Shown here piece after piece: positions 1 through 5,832 of a DNA stretch of 5,840 bases. The notes beneath the pieces are model-generated. The model was not told the origin of the DNA. It did not search any database and saw nothing but the letters and a program-made list of their open reading frames with translations. This DNA is from Planctomycetota bacterium (GTDB taxonomy: Bacteria > Planctomycetota > UBA1135 > GCA-002686595): contig JAPKBY010000127.1 of assembly GCA_028823185.1 (NCBI GenBank), positions 1-5,840 of the forward strand. The letters run 5' to 3'. Positions within the stretch are counted from its first letter, which is position 1, and every line of letters begins with the position of its first letter. The position numbers were made by a program, and so were the translations under genes.

Positions 1-429
1 AACTATCTCTTCGCCGGCAGGATCGGGACTCCCCGTGAAGACAACCTCTGCGTAGGCGCCTCCTTCATGTCAGGGCGATTGCCCAACGGAGGTTTCATGC
101 ACAGAGAGAGAGTCGGCGTCGACGCCATCTGGACATTGCCGATCGTCACCGTCCTCTCTGAGATCAACTTCGGCAAGAACGCCGAGACAGATGTGGCGAG
201 CGGAATGCTGGAGGTCAACTGCACTAGCTCAAATGAACAAGAGCTCGCATATGTGCAATTCTTAGGTACCGACACAGATGGAGACGACAAATACTGGGCG
301 ACGCTTGGGAGCCTGCATCACCTCGGAGACGGGGTCTCATTAAGCGCGCAGTGGAAGGTCGACCTCGATGCCCTCGAGGACGACCCTCGCTCTGAAGCCT
401 TCATGTTTCAGCTCCGCTACCGCTTCTAA
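1..429 (+). CDS. Outer-membrane porin-like beta-barrel protein, C-terminal part (5' end outside window)
   Basis: The reading frame is open from base 1 and ends at TAA 427-429, giving the last 142 residues of a protein that starts to the left. The residues alternate between hydrophobic/aromatic and polar in short stretches broken by acidic, Gly- or Asn-containing turns, as in transmembrane beta-strands. The chain ends in LRYRF, and a terminal Phe after an amphipathic strand is the usual outer-membrane insertion signal of Gram-negative barrels. The pattern of VGVDAIW, INFGKNAE and the final QLRYRF resembles porins of the phosphate-selective OprO/OprP-like type, but that subfamily call rests on memory of the fold pattern and the substrate cannot be read from this fragment. 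Internal ATGs such as the one at 67 are not starts, because the barrel pattern continues upstream of them. The gene converges on the histidine kinase gene with only four bases between the two stops. Confidence 0.72.
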   Translation, partial: NYLFAGRIGTPREDNLCVGASFMSGRLPNGGFMHRERVGVDAIWTLPIVTVLSEINFGKNAETDVASGMLEVNCTSSNEQELAYVQFLGTDTDGDDKYWATLGSLHHLGDGVSLSAQWKVDLDALEDDPRSEAFMFQLRYRF

Positions 430-433
430 AGAT

Positions 434-2425
434 TCAATCGTTAGCGATGACCTCGAGGACCCTGCTGACCAACTCAGAGGGTTTAAATGGCTTAGGGAGA
501 AACGGGACGCCGTTGTTGTTGATCTCAGCTTGCACCTCATCGTCTGCGATGTGCCCTGAGATATAGAGGACCTTCACATCGGGCTTCTCTCTTGAGATCT
601 GCTGAACAAGCTCTCTCCCACCCATCCGAGGCATCACCACATCCGTCACGACCAGGTCGAATTCACCGGAGTGAGCTTTAAAGAGCGCTACAGCATCGAC
701 GCCATCTGACGCTTGAGTGACTTCATAACCTGCATACTCCAGAGTGGAGAACGCTAAACCACGAACCACATCTTCGTCTTCGACGAGGAGGATCTTCTTC
801 TGATCCGCGGCTGTAATCTGCTCCCTCACCGTGGAGGGCATATTGATTGGAGGCACATCCGAGGCGCTGAAGAACAAGCGCATCGTGGTCCCCTCACCCG
901 GACTAGAGACGACCTCAATCTCCCCTTCGTTCTGCTGAATGATTCCATAGACGATGGAGAGGCCGAGACCCGTGCCCTTCTCAAGCGGCTTCGTTGAGAA
1001 ATAAGGCTCGAACATCTTGGCCTTCGTCTCCCTGTCCATGCCCTGCCCATCATCCTCCACGTAGAGGTGTACTTGCTCTGCGCCATCGATCTCTCGCTCC
1101 CCAGTGCCGATCGTCATCTTGACAGTCCCGAACCCATCGATCGCGTCACGAGCGTTCACTGCCAAGTTCATCAACACCTGCTCGAGCTGGCCCTGATCTG
1201 CATGAATGGAGGGGAGATCAGGTTCAATCTCCATCACAAAAGACACTTTCTCACCGAGCATGGACTGCAGGATCTTCTGCATGTTGCTCGCCACGACGCC
1301 GAGGGATAAATACACCTGGTCAAGGACCTGCTTTCGCCCAAGGAGCAACAGCTGACGGGTGAGCACAGAGGCCCGCTCTCCGGCGAGCCGGATCTGCTTC
1401 AAGCTCTCTATCTCCGGGTCTTCCTCGTCCATCCTATTGATGCTCAGATCCGAATACCCCACGATCGCGGTCAAGAGGTTGTTGAAGTCATGAGCGACGC
1501 CACCTGCGAGGCGTCCAAGCGCCTCCATCTTGTGATCGTCCCGCTTCTTCTCTTCATGCAAACGAAGGGCATCTTCAGCGCGCTCTCTCTGCACTATCTC
1601 CTCTAAGAGGTCCTCGTTAGCGCGAACTAGCTCTTGAGTGCGAATCTTCACCGTTTCCTCAAGAACCTCTTGGTGCTGTCCTAGAGAGTTAACTAATCCA
1701 GAGATAGCCCGCCCGAGGACCTTCACCTCATAGGGGCCACCTGAGAGCGGTTTGATCTCCTGGTCTCCGTCTTCTGCCTTCTCAGCCTCTCTCGTCAGTT
1801 CTTTAACGGGATCGATCACGGTCTTTGAAGTCCACCGCCACAGCAGCGTGAGCAAACAGATGTAAAGGAGCCCGCCCGAGAGGAGGAGCACCAAGAACCG
1901 AGAACGAAGAACTGTCCCCCGCTCTACATACTCCGAGTGATTCTTATTCACCCCTCTCTTGATCAATTCAAACTCCTCCATGAGCACGTTGATCTCTTCA
2001 TCATTCTCAAGTTCGATCTCCGCGATCACCCCCCCGTTTGCTTCTGGATCGTCAGCCTGCAGGAGGATGGCGATACGTCTCACTGAGCCCAAGATCGTCT
2101 CCGTGCATTCAGCAATCTTCGCCAACTGAGAAGACATAAAATCGCCAGAGCCCACGCCTATCCGCTCAACATGGTCCTTGATTTGGCCTTGCAGATCGTC
2201 CGCACTCTTCTCCAAATAGCTGCTTTGCCCTAGATCGGTGATCAGGAAAAAGAACTTCAGATTGTCCTCTAGGGCCTCGATCTCCTTCTTCTGAAGATCC
2301 CACTCAAAGGTGCCCCGGTCCACCTCCTGGAGCTCATGAAAGGCGGTGTACACACCTCCGACAAGAGCAACACCTAGAGCGGTGGAGGTCACTAAGAGCG
2401 CTCCAATGTGCGAGGTGATCTTCAT
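434..2425 (-). CDS. Membrane-bound hybrid histidine kinase with C-terminal receiver domain
   Basis: This 663-residue sensor kinase should autophosphorylate on His and pass phosphate to receiver domains. In order it shows a first membrane segment (about 8-28), a mostly helical charged periplasmic sensor region (about 31-175) with no recognisable ligand fold, a second membrane segment (about 176-196), a HAMP-like linker (about 197-255), a coiled coil (about 255-300), the H box with AHDFNN (His312), an ATPase domain with N box NLAVNARDA (420-428), G1 DDGQG (458-462), F box FEPYF and G2 GTGLGLS (484-490), then a receiver domain (about 543-660) with acidic pair Glu549/Asp550, phospho-acceptor Asp595, Ser623 and Lys645. 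All catalytic residues are present. No HPt domain follows. It starts at ATG 2425, 18 bases after the stop of the exported-protein gene, without a clear Shine-Dalgarno sequence, so coupling to upstream translation is possible. It is the last gene of the proposed regulator-exported protein-kinase operon. Confidence 0.93.
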   Translation of the reverse strand: MKITSHIGALLVTSTALGVALVGGVYTAFHELQEVDRGTFEWDLQKKEIEALEDNLKFFFLITDLGQSSYLEKSADDLQGQIKDHVERIGVGSGDFMSSQLAKIAECTETILGSVRRIAILLQADDPEANGGVIAEIELENDEEINVLMEEFELIKRGVNKNHSEYVERGTVLRSRFLVLLLSGGLLYICLLTLLWRWTSKTVIDPVKELTREAEKAEDGDQEIKPLSGGPYEVKVLGRAISGLVNSLGQHQEVLEETVKIRTQELVRANEDLLEEIVQRERAEDALRLHEEKKRDDHKMEALGRLAGGVAHDFNNLLTAIVGYSDLSINRMDEEDPEIESLKQIRLAGERASVLTRQLLLLGRKQVLDQVYLSLGVVASNMQKILQSMLGEKVSFVMEIEPDLPSIHADQGQLEQVLMNLAVNARDAIDGFGTVKMTIGTGEREIDGAEQVHLYVEDDGQGMDRETKAKMFEPYFSTKPLEKGTGLGLSIVYGIIQQNEGEIEVVSSPGEGTTMRLFFSASDVPPINMPSTVREQITAADQKKILLVEDEDVVRGLAFSTLEYAGYEVTQASDGVDAVALFKAHSGEFDLVVTDVVMPRMGGRELVQQISREKPDVKVLYISGHIADDEVQAEINNNGVPFLPKPFKPSELVSRVLEVIAND

Positions 2426-2443
2426 CGTCGCGCCCAGCTAGGC

Positions 2444-3472
2444 TCAGTCGGAACCGTTCAAGATTGAGAGCTCGAGCGCCGCTAACTCGCAGGCGGTGCT
2501 GCAGGCTTCATCCTTTTTAAAGACTCGCCCGATCAGGCCATCCAAGCTCGCTTTCACCGCAGAAGAGAGCGTCCGCCCAGAATCAACAATTTCGAGCACA
2601 CGCTCCTCAGCGTCTAGCACCCAGAACAGTTTGGCCTCCTCTCCTCCAACGCTCCACGGTGTTAAATAGACCCCAGCGAGTGCGCTCTCATCGCCTAGAC
2701 GCACTCTCCAGCGAAGCACCTTCTCCCGATCGAAAGCCACAGACTCCTGCAGACCTGCCGTGCTCAGCATGCGCTCAACTTCTTGAGTGTATGGCGACGT
2801 CTCACGCCCGAGTGAAGCTCCTCTCCCGAAGTGCGCGGCAGCGAGCTCCTTAACCCTCTCTTGCCTCACCTCTTTTCGCCAACCGACATCCGTCACCACC
2901 ATTGTTTTAATCGCGCTCTGAGTCAGCACGAGAAAGAGCTCCCTCGCCTCTGTCGAGACTCTCTCAAGTCCTCCACGGAGGCTCTCGCCATCTTCCGTGA
3001 GTAAGGCCTGAAGATCCTTCATTGATTTATTCGCAAATAGCGCCTTCACCTCTTTCGTTAGCAATTCCTCCTTCACTGCCTTCCGAACTCGGCATCGCTG
3101 AAAGCTATAGTCCAAGATCTCCAGGTCACTATTCATCAACCATGCGATACGAACTAGCCCCCAATTAAAGGCCTCTGAGCGGACGTGTACGAGGCGCGTA
3201 CCTTTCTCGCTCGTCACCTTATAGACCGTGTGCTGGCCAAGCTCATCGAAGTGAATATTGAAGGGCACCTCGTCCTCGATCTCCACACGATGAGATTTCG
3301 AGATCGTCCTCACCCAACTCGTCCGGTCTATATAGTCGGGAATGAGGAGTCTCAACTCCCGATCTGGGTCACGCAGAGCGCAAAAAGCTTCAGGCTGCTG
3401 AGCGAGCGCCTCTCCTTGAGAAGAGAGGGTGAAGATCGCGAGCAAGACGATGTCTCGTATTTTAAAATTCAT
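2444..3472 (-). CDS. Exported protein of unknown function, possible tandem FMN_bind-like domains
   Basis: The 342-residue protein begins with a signal peptide: basic MNFKIR, a hydrophobic core, and a likely cleavage after ALA at residue 24, which places it in the periplasm. The mature part opens with CALRDP and contains PFNIHFDELGQHT, LVHVRSEA.NWGLVRIAW and FQRCR. I recall this pattern from a conserved, functionally uncharacterised family sometimes labelled FMN-binding-like, but no search was run. A second half (about 245-318) repeats the layout: RIAWLMNSDLEILDY...VRKAVKEEL (108-137) lines up with KLFWVLDAEERVLEIVD...LSSAVKASL (281-310). Four cysteines (31, 127, 324, 328) could form two disulfides. 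The start is set at ATG 3472 because AAAGG lies six bases upstream of it; a TTG at 3478 would abut that site. It sits between the regulator (32-bp gap) and the kinase (18-bp gap), so a role as ligand sensor or accessory to the kinase is an inference from position. Confidence 0.8.
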   Translation of the reverse strand: MNFKIRDIVLLAIFTLSSQGEALAQQPEAFCALRDPDRELRLLIPDYIDRTSWVRTISKSHRVEIEDEVPFNIHFDELGQHTVYKVTSEKGTRLVHVRSEAFNWGLVRIAWLMNSDLEILDYSFQRCRVRKAVKEELLTKEVKALFANKSMKDLQALLTEDGESLRGGLERVSTEARELFLVLTQSAIKTMVVTDVGWRKEVRQERVKELAAAHFGRGASLGRETSPYTQEVERMLSTAGLQESVAFDREKVLRWRVRLGDESALAGVYLTPWSVGGEEAKLFWVLDAEERVLEIVDSGRTLSSAVKASLDGLIGRVFKKDEACSTACELAALELSILNGSD

Positions 3473-3478
3473 GTTCAA

Positions 3479-3483
3479 CCTTT
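3479..3483 (-). promoter_or_regulatory. Ribosome binding site of the exported-protein gene
   Basis: AAAGG on the minus strand lies six bases before ATG 3472, in the 32-bp gap after the regulator stop. It decides the start in favour of this ATG, because the in-frame TTG at 3478 would touch the site directly. Confidence 0.6.
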
Positions 3484-3504
3484 GGATAATCCTCTAGTTC
3501 CTCT

Positions 3505-4158
3505 TTAAGCCTCTGCCAGCCCTTCTCTGATCGCGTACCTAGCCAACTCCACTCGATCGTGAATGTCTAATTTGTCCATCAACCGAGTGCTATGACTCTC
3601 AATAGTCTTAGGGCTGAGGTGCATCAATTGCGCGACCTCTTTCTTTGATAGGCCGCGCGCTAAATAGCGAAGCACCTCGACCTCTCTGTCAGTGAGCGTC
3701 TCACTCCTCATCTTCGCGCCCTCTGCGAGCGAGAGGCTCTTCTTCTTCGAGACCACCCGCGCGCGGATCTCATCCGTGAAGAACTCCCCACCAGCTGCGA
3801 CCTCACGGATCCCCATAGCCAATGTCTTGACCGACTCGCTCTTGTGGAGGTACCCAGCAGCACCGATCGTCAAGGCTCGCTCGATGTAGTGGTCGTTGAA
3901 AGATCCAGTTAAGAAGATGACCGAGACGTCCGCCATGCGTGATCGAATCCGCTCGACCGCGTCGAAACAGATCATGCCTGGCATGTCTATATCCATCACG
4001 ATGACGTCTGGATTGACTTCGAAGGCTACGGTCATGGCTTCATCAGCATCCGAAGCCTTCCCCACGACCTCAAATTCAACGAACTCAGAGAGCTGTTGAG
4101 AGAGAGCGTCTCTGACGATGGCGTGATCGTCGACGAGGAGGATTCGAATAGCTTCCAT
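3505..4158 (-). CDS. NarL/LuxR-type response regulator
   Basis: This 217-residue protein has the usual length and two-domain plan of NarL/FixJ-type regulators. The N-terminal receiver (about 4-120) carries the acidic pair Asp10/Asp11, phospho-acceptor Asp56 in VIVMDIDMPG, Thr84 and Lys106 in GYLHKSE. The C-terminal LuxR-type helix-turn-helix (about 153-215) shows LTDREVEVLRYLARGLS, followed by KEVAQLMHLSPKTIESH as recognition region and the KLDIHDRVELARYA tail. It should bind DNA, most often as a phosphorylation-dependent dimer, and change transcription. It is the first gene of the proposed operon, and the membrane kinase encoded two genes downstream is its obvious partner. ATG 4158 is the start because the receiver begins directly after it; no strong Shine-Dalgarno sequence precedes it (AAGG lies 13 bases upstream, too far). 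Targets are unknown; autoregulation through repeats in its own leader is a guess. Confidence 0.94.
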   Translation of the reverse strand: MEAIRILLVDDHAIVRDALSQQLSEFVEFEVVGKASDADEAMTVAFEVNPDVIVMDIDMPGMICFDAVERIRSRMADVSVIFLTGSFNDHYIERALTIGAAGYLHKSESVKTLAMGIREVAAGGEFFTDEIRARVVSKKKSLSLAEGAKMRSETLTDREVEVLRYLARGLSKKEVAQLMHLSPKTIESHSTRLMDKLDIHDRVELARYAIREGLAEA

Positions 4159-4183
4159 GGAACGGCTGGCGCCTTTCTTCGGT

Positions 4184-4223
4184 CTTAAGAGGTAGCCCTA
4201 AGAAGGCACCTCAAGAGGGTAGC
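4184..4223. repeat. Two imperfect direct repeats in the regulator leader
   Basis: CTTAAGAGG-TAGC (4184-4196) and CTCAAGAGGGTAGC (4210-4223) are near copies spaced 26 bases start to start, roughly two and a half helical turns. They lie between the candidate promoter and the ATG of the response regulator. On the minus strand the copy near the gene contains TACCTCT, which fits the NarL heptamer TACYYMT; the other copy does not fit fully. This could be an operator for the regulator itself or chance. Confidence 0.35.
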
Positions 4224-4245
4224 TTGCTGAGCGAGCAGAAGAGCC

Positions 4246-4261
4246 TGGGGTAAACACCCCA
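4246..4261. repeat. Short inverted repeat with 4-base loop
   Basis: TGGGGT and ACCCCA flank AAAC, a perfect six-base-pair stem near the expected transcription start of the regulator operon. No T-run follows on either strand, so it does not look like an intrinsic terminator. It may be a protein-binding dyad or a 5' hairpin of the messenger. Confidence 0.4.
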
Positions 4262-4264
4262 ATC

Positions 4265-4292
4265 GTTGTATTTGAGCGCTCAAGTAGAACAA
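4265..4292 (-). promoter_or_regulatory. Candidate promoter of the regulator operon
   Basis: On the minus strand TTGTTC (4292-4287) and TACAAC (4270-4265) are separated by 16 bases and match sigma70-type -35 and -10 boxes in three and four of six positions. A perfect 12-bp palindrome fills most of the spacer. The predicted start lies about 100 bases before the regulator ATG. The match is weak and the sigma factor preferences of this organism are unknown. Confidence 0.3.
4272..4283. promoter_or_regulatory. Perfect 12-bp palindrome, candidate operator
   Basis: TTGAGCGCTCAA reads the same on both strands and lies between the selenoprotein stop and the response-regulator start, inside the spacer of the candidate promoter, where a bound dimeric repressor would block RNA polymerase. 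The binding protein is not known. Confidence 0.4.
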
Positions 4293-4317
4293 ATCGGCCC
4301 AGGAAGCCCTTATCAAG

Positions 4318-5409
4318 CTAACGAGGTCTCCTTCGGCGACCTCTAGGCTGATCTTCTCGCTGTTCTGGCTCTTCTCTCTCGATCGCTTCTAGTCCGAACT
4401 CTTCACGGATCGAATCTTCCAGCTCGTCCGGGAAGAACTCGCGTGGTCCGCGCCCTCCTGCATAGGCGATTCGTCCCTCCTTATTCACCAGATAGAGGCG
4501 ATCGGGATGAGCAGCGTAGGAGCTGTTGGCTTTGTCATCGAGACCATCGATCACGACGGTGAAAGCAGAGAGGTCGAGCTTCGCATCACAGCGAGTGGCG
4601 ACTGAGAGCCGCTCTTGAATCGTGAGGGGCTCCTCAACGATCGGGTGATCTCCGCCGACTCCGCGCGGGCTCGCCCCATCAAGAGCGTGCGCCTCACGTA
4701 TATAGACGACGACAAATTCGACCTTCTCTCCGTACTCCTTCTGCATCTCTGTGAGCCGTCCGACCGACGACCGGAAGGGAGGTCATGTGTAGCTTCCGAA
4801 GATGAGCGCGACGGGGCGCTCCCCTTTAAACGAAGAGAGCTTGAGCTTCTTGGGGGCGGCGACGGAGTCTCCCTCCTCGGGCACCTCTTCCCCTCCCTTC
4901 AGATCGATGTCCTCCTTCTTCGTCTCTTCTTTTTGCTTGCGCCTACTCTCAGCGAGGACGAGGAGCTCGAAGTCCGGCGCTTCGCTGCCCTCTAAGGGAG
5001 CCACCGTTCGCTCGGGCCGCTCTCCCCCTTCCCCCTGGGGTCCACGTCGTCCACCTCGAGCGCCGCCAGCTCCGCGTCCGCCGCCGAAGCCGCCACCGCG
5101 TTCGTTGCGCGCGGAGCGATCGCGCTCTTCGATCTCCGCCTTGGCGATGAAGCCATCGGAGTCGATGTCGAGCCGCTTGAAGTGTGTCTCATCACGCCCG
5201 TACTCCTCAGGGCTGATCTTCCCATCTGAGTCAGCGTCGTACTTCTCGCTGAGATACTCCCAGGTGCTGCGCGCGCTGGGCTCCACAATCTCCTCGACCT
5301 TCGGGGTCTCAGTCGGCGGATCATCTCCCTTAACGGGATCATCCGCGCTGCTGAGTGATCCGAGCGCGAGCACCATCCCCAACACACCGAACTCTCTAGC
5401 TCTCTTCAT
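4318..5409 (-). CDS. Exported EF-hand/iodothyronine-deiodinase-like selenoprotein (UGA read as Sec209)
   Basis: Read through the in-frame TGA at 4783-4785, this is one 363-residue protein ending at TAG. It begins at ATG 5409, with AAGGAG six bases upstream, and has a signal peptide (KRAR, hydrophobic 7-20, likely cut near SSA at 22). Two canonical EF-hand loops follow, DADSDGKISPEE (58-69) and DIDSDGFIAKAE (81-92), then a Gly/Arg-rich linker (104-130). The thioredoxin-fold domain starts at APDFELL (144-150), has a charged insert (about 155-188), and resumes at KLKLSSFKGERPVALIFGSYT-U-PPFR. Downstream, VVYIREAHALDG, DGLDDKANSSYAAHPDRLYLV and GRIAYAGGRGPREFFPDEL match the iodothyronine-deiodinase family (T4_deiodinase), where Sec is the catalytic residue at exactly this place. 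Homology on both sides of the UGA in the same frame argues against a decayed gene. In bacteria the substrate is probably not thyroid hormone; a calcium-influenced periplasmic redox or peroxide-reducing role is inferred. A simple nonsense mutation is the main alternative. Confidence 0.87.
4756..4778 (-). promoter_or_regulatory. Putative bacterial SECIS stem-loop after the Sec codon
   Basis: The messenger can fold just past the UGA. In one fold CCUUCCGG (bases 5-12 after UGA) pairs with UCGGACGG (20-27), with one U-C mismatch, leaving a seven-base loop. In another, CC and GUC (9-10, 12-14, bulged G11) pair with GACGG (23-27), leaving an eight-base loop that opens with GU at positions 15-16 after UGA. 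Bacterial SECIS elements lie in the coding region right after UGA, with a conserved G (often GU) at the start of the apical loop, which the second fold satisfies. The fold was worked out by eye and not by energy calculation. Confidence 0.5.
4783..4785 (-). other. Recoded UGA codon (selenocysteine)
   Basis: The codon TGA falls between GSYT and PPFR, the position of the catalytic selenocysteine in deiodinases. The gene's true stop is TAG at 4318-4320. The kinase and exported-protein genes here both end in TGA, so TGA is a normal stop in this genome and needs a local signal to be read as Sec. Confidence 0.82.
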
Positions 5410-5756
5410 GCCTTGCTCCTTGAGTGGATCGATCTCGCTGCCCGGCCAAAGGCTCCGGCCTGAGATTTCCACCTTATCGAATCGCCTGCTCGCCGCTAAA
5501 GGCTCGACCTCTGACTCGCCCTAGAGCGCCTGAGTGGTCATCCAAGGGCGAGGAGGCAGAAAGAAAGCCCGCCAGCTGATGTGAGTGATCGCTCTGCATC
5601 GATCAAGCACTTCAGTCAGCAGGCTCTGAATCCCTTCACCTACAAACCCTCCGACTCTGCTCTGGTTACGGAATTCTTCACAAAGACTCTCCGCCCTTCC
5701 TGCGCGGCGCACTCGGCGCTATCCTCTCCGCCCGCTGGAGCTTCACGCTCCCGAGA
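5410..5756. other. 347-bp stretch without a convincing gene, between the selenoprotein start and the tRNA
   Basis: It must hold the leftward promoter and leader of the selenoprotein gene and the rightward promoter of the tRNA, but I see no convincing -35/-10 pair for either. A weak GATAAG on the minus strand near 5474-5479 could be part of a -10 box. GGCCGG occurs twice within about 20 bases around 5443-5462, separated by AGCCTTT on the minus strand, and could form a short hairpin in the leader. Directly before the tRNA, CGCTC and GAGCG (5746-5750, 5755-5759) can pair around a CCGA loop. Short open frames in the stretch (for example 5521-5712, minus, GTG start) show no recognisable protein pattern. 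Confidence 0.6.
5416..5421 (-). promoter_or_regulatory. Ribosome binding site of the selenoprotein gene
   Basis: AAGGAG on the minus strand lies six bases before ATG 5409. It fixes the start at this ATG, which also opens a proper signal peptide, and not at the upstream in-frame GTG at 5472, which would add 21 residues before the signal sequence. Confidence 0.8.

Positions 5757-5832
<76 letters not shown>

Noticed and set aside
3..290. Minus-strand frame of 95 codons opposite the porin
   Set aside because: The plus strand has a beta-barrel pattern through to a terminal Phe; the opposite frame is its shadow.
1067..1309. Plus-strand frame of 80 codons within the kinase
   Set aside because: It lies opposite the ATPase and His-kinase region, which has all expected motifs.
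4246..4283. Intrinsic terminator for the selenoprotein gene
   Set aside because: Both dyads in this interval lack a following U-run on the minus strand, so they do not qualify as simple rho-independent terminators.
4783..4785. TGA as a disabling nonsense mutation, or TGA reassigned to Trp
   Set aside because: The codon is exactly at the family's Sec position and the downstream half keeps family motifs with no further lesions. Trp reassignment is excluded by TGA ending two other genes here, and Trp would not fit the active site.
4992..5387. Minus-strand open frame of 131 codons in another phase
   Set aside because: It overlaps the selenoprotein gene in a different frame and has Arg/Ser-rich low-complexity content without domain pattern.
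4802..5524. Long plus-strand open frame of 240 codons rich in Ser, Pro and Arg
   Set aside because: It lies opposite the selenoprotein gene, whose signal peptide, EF-hands and redox domain are clear; the Ser/Pro/Arg bias is what the complement of Gly/Arg/Glu-rich codons gives.
5521..5712. Small minus-strand frame of 63 codons before the selenoprotein gene
   Set aside because: It starts at GTG without a visible ribosome binding site and has no signal peptide, domain or composition that marks a real protein.
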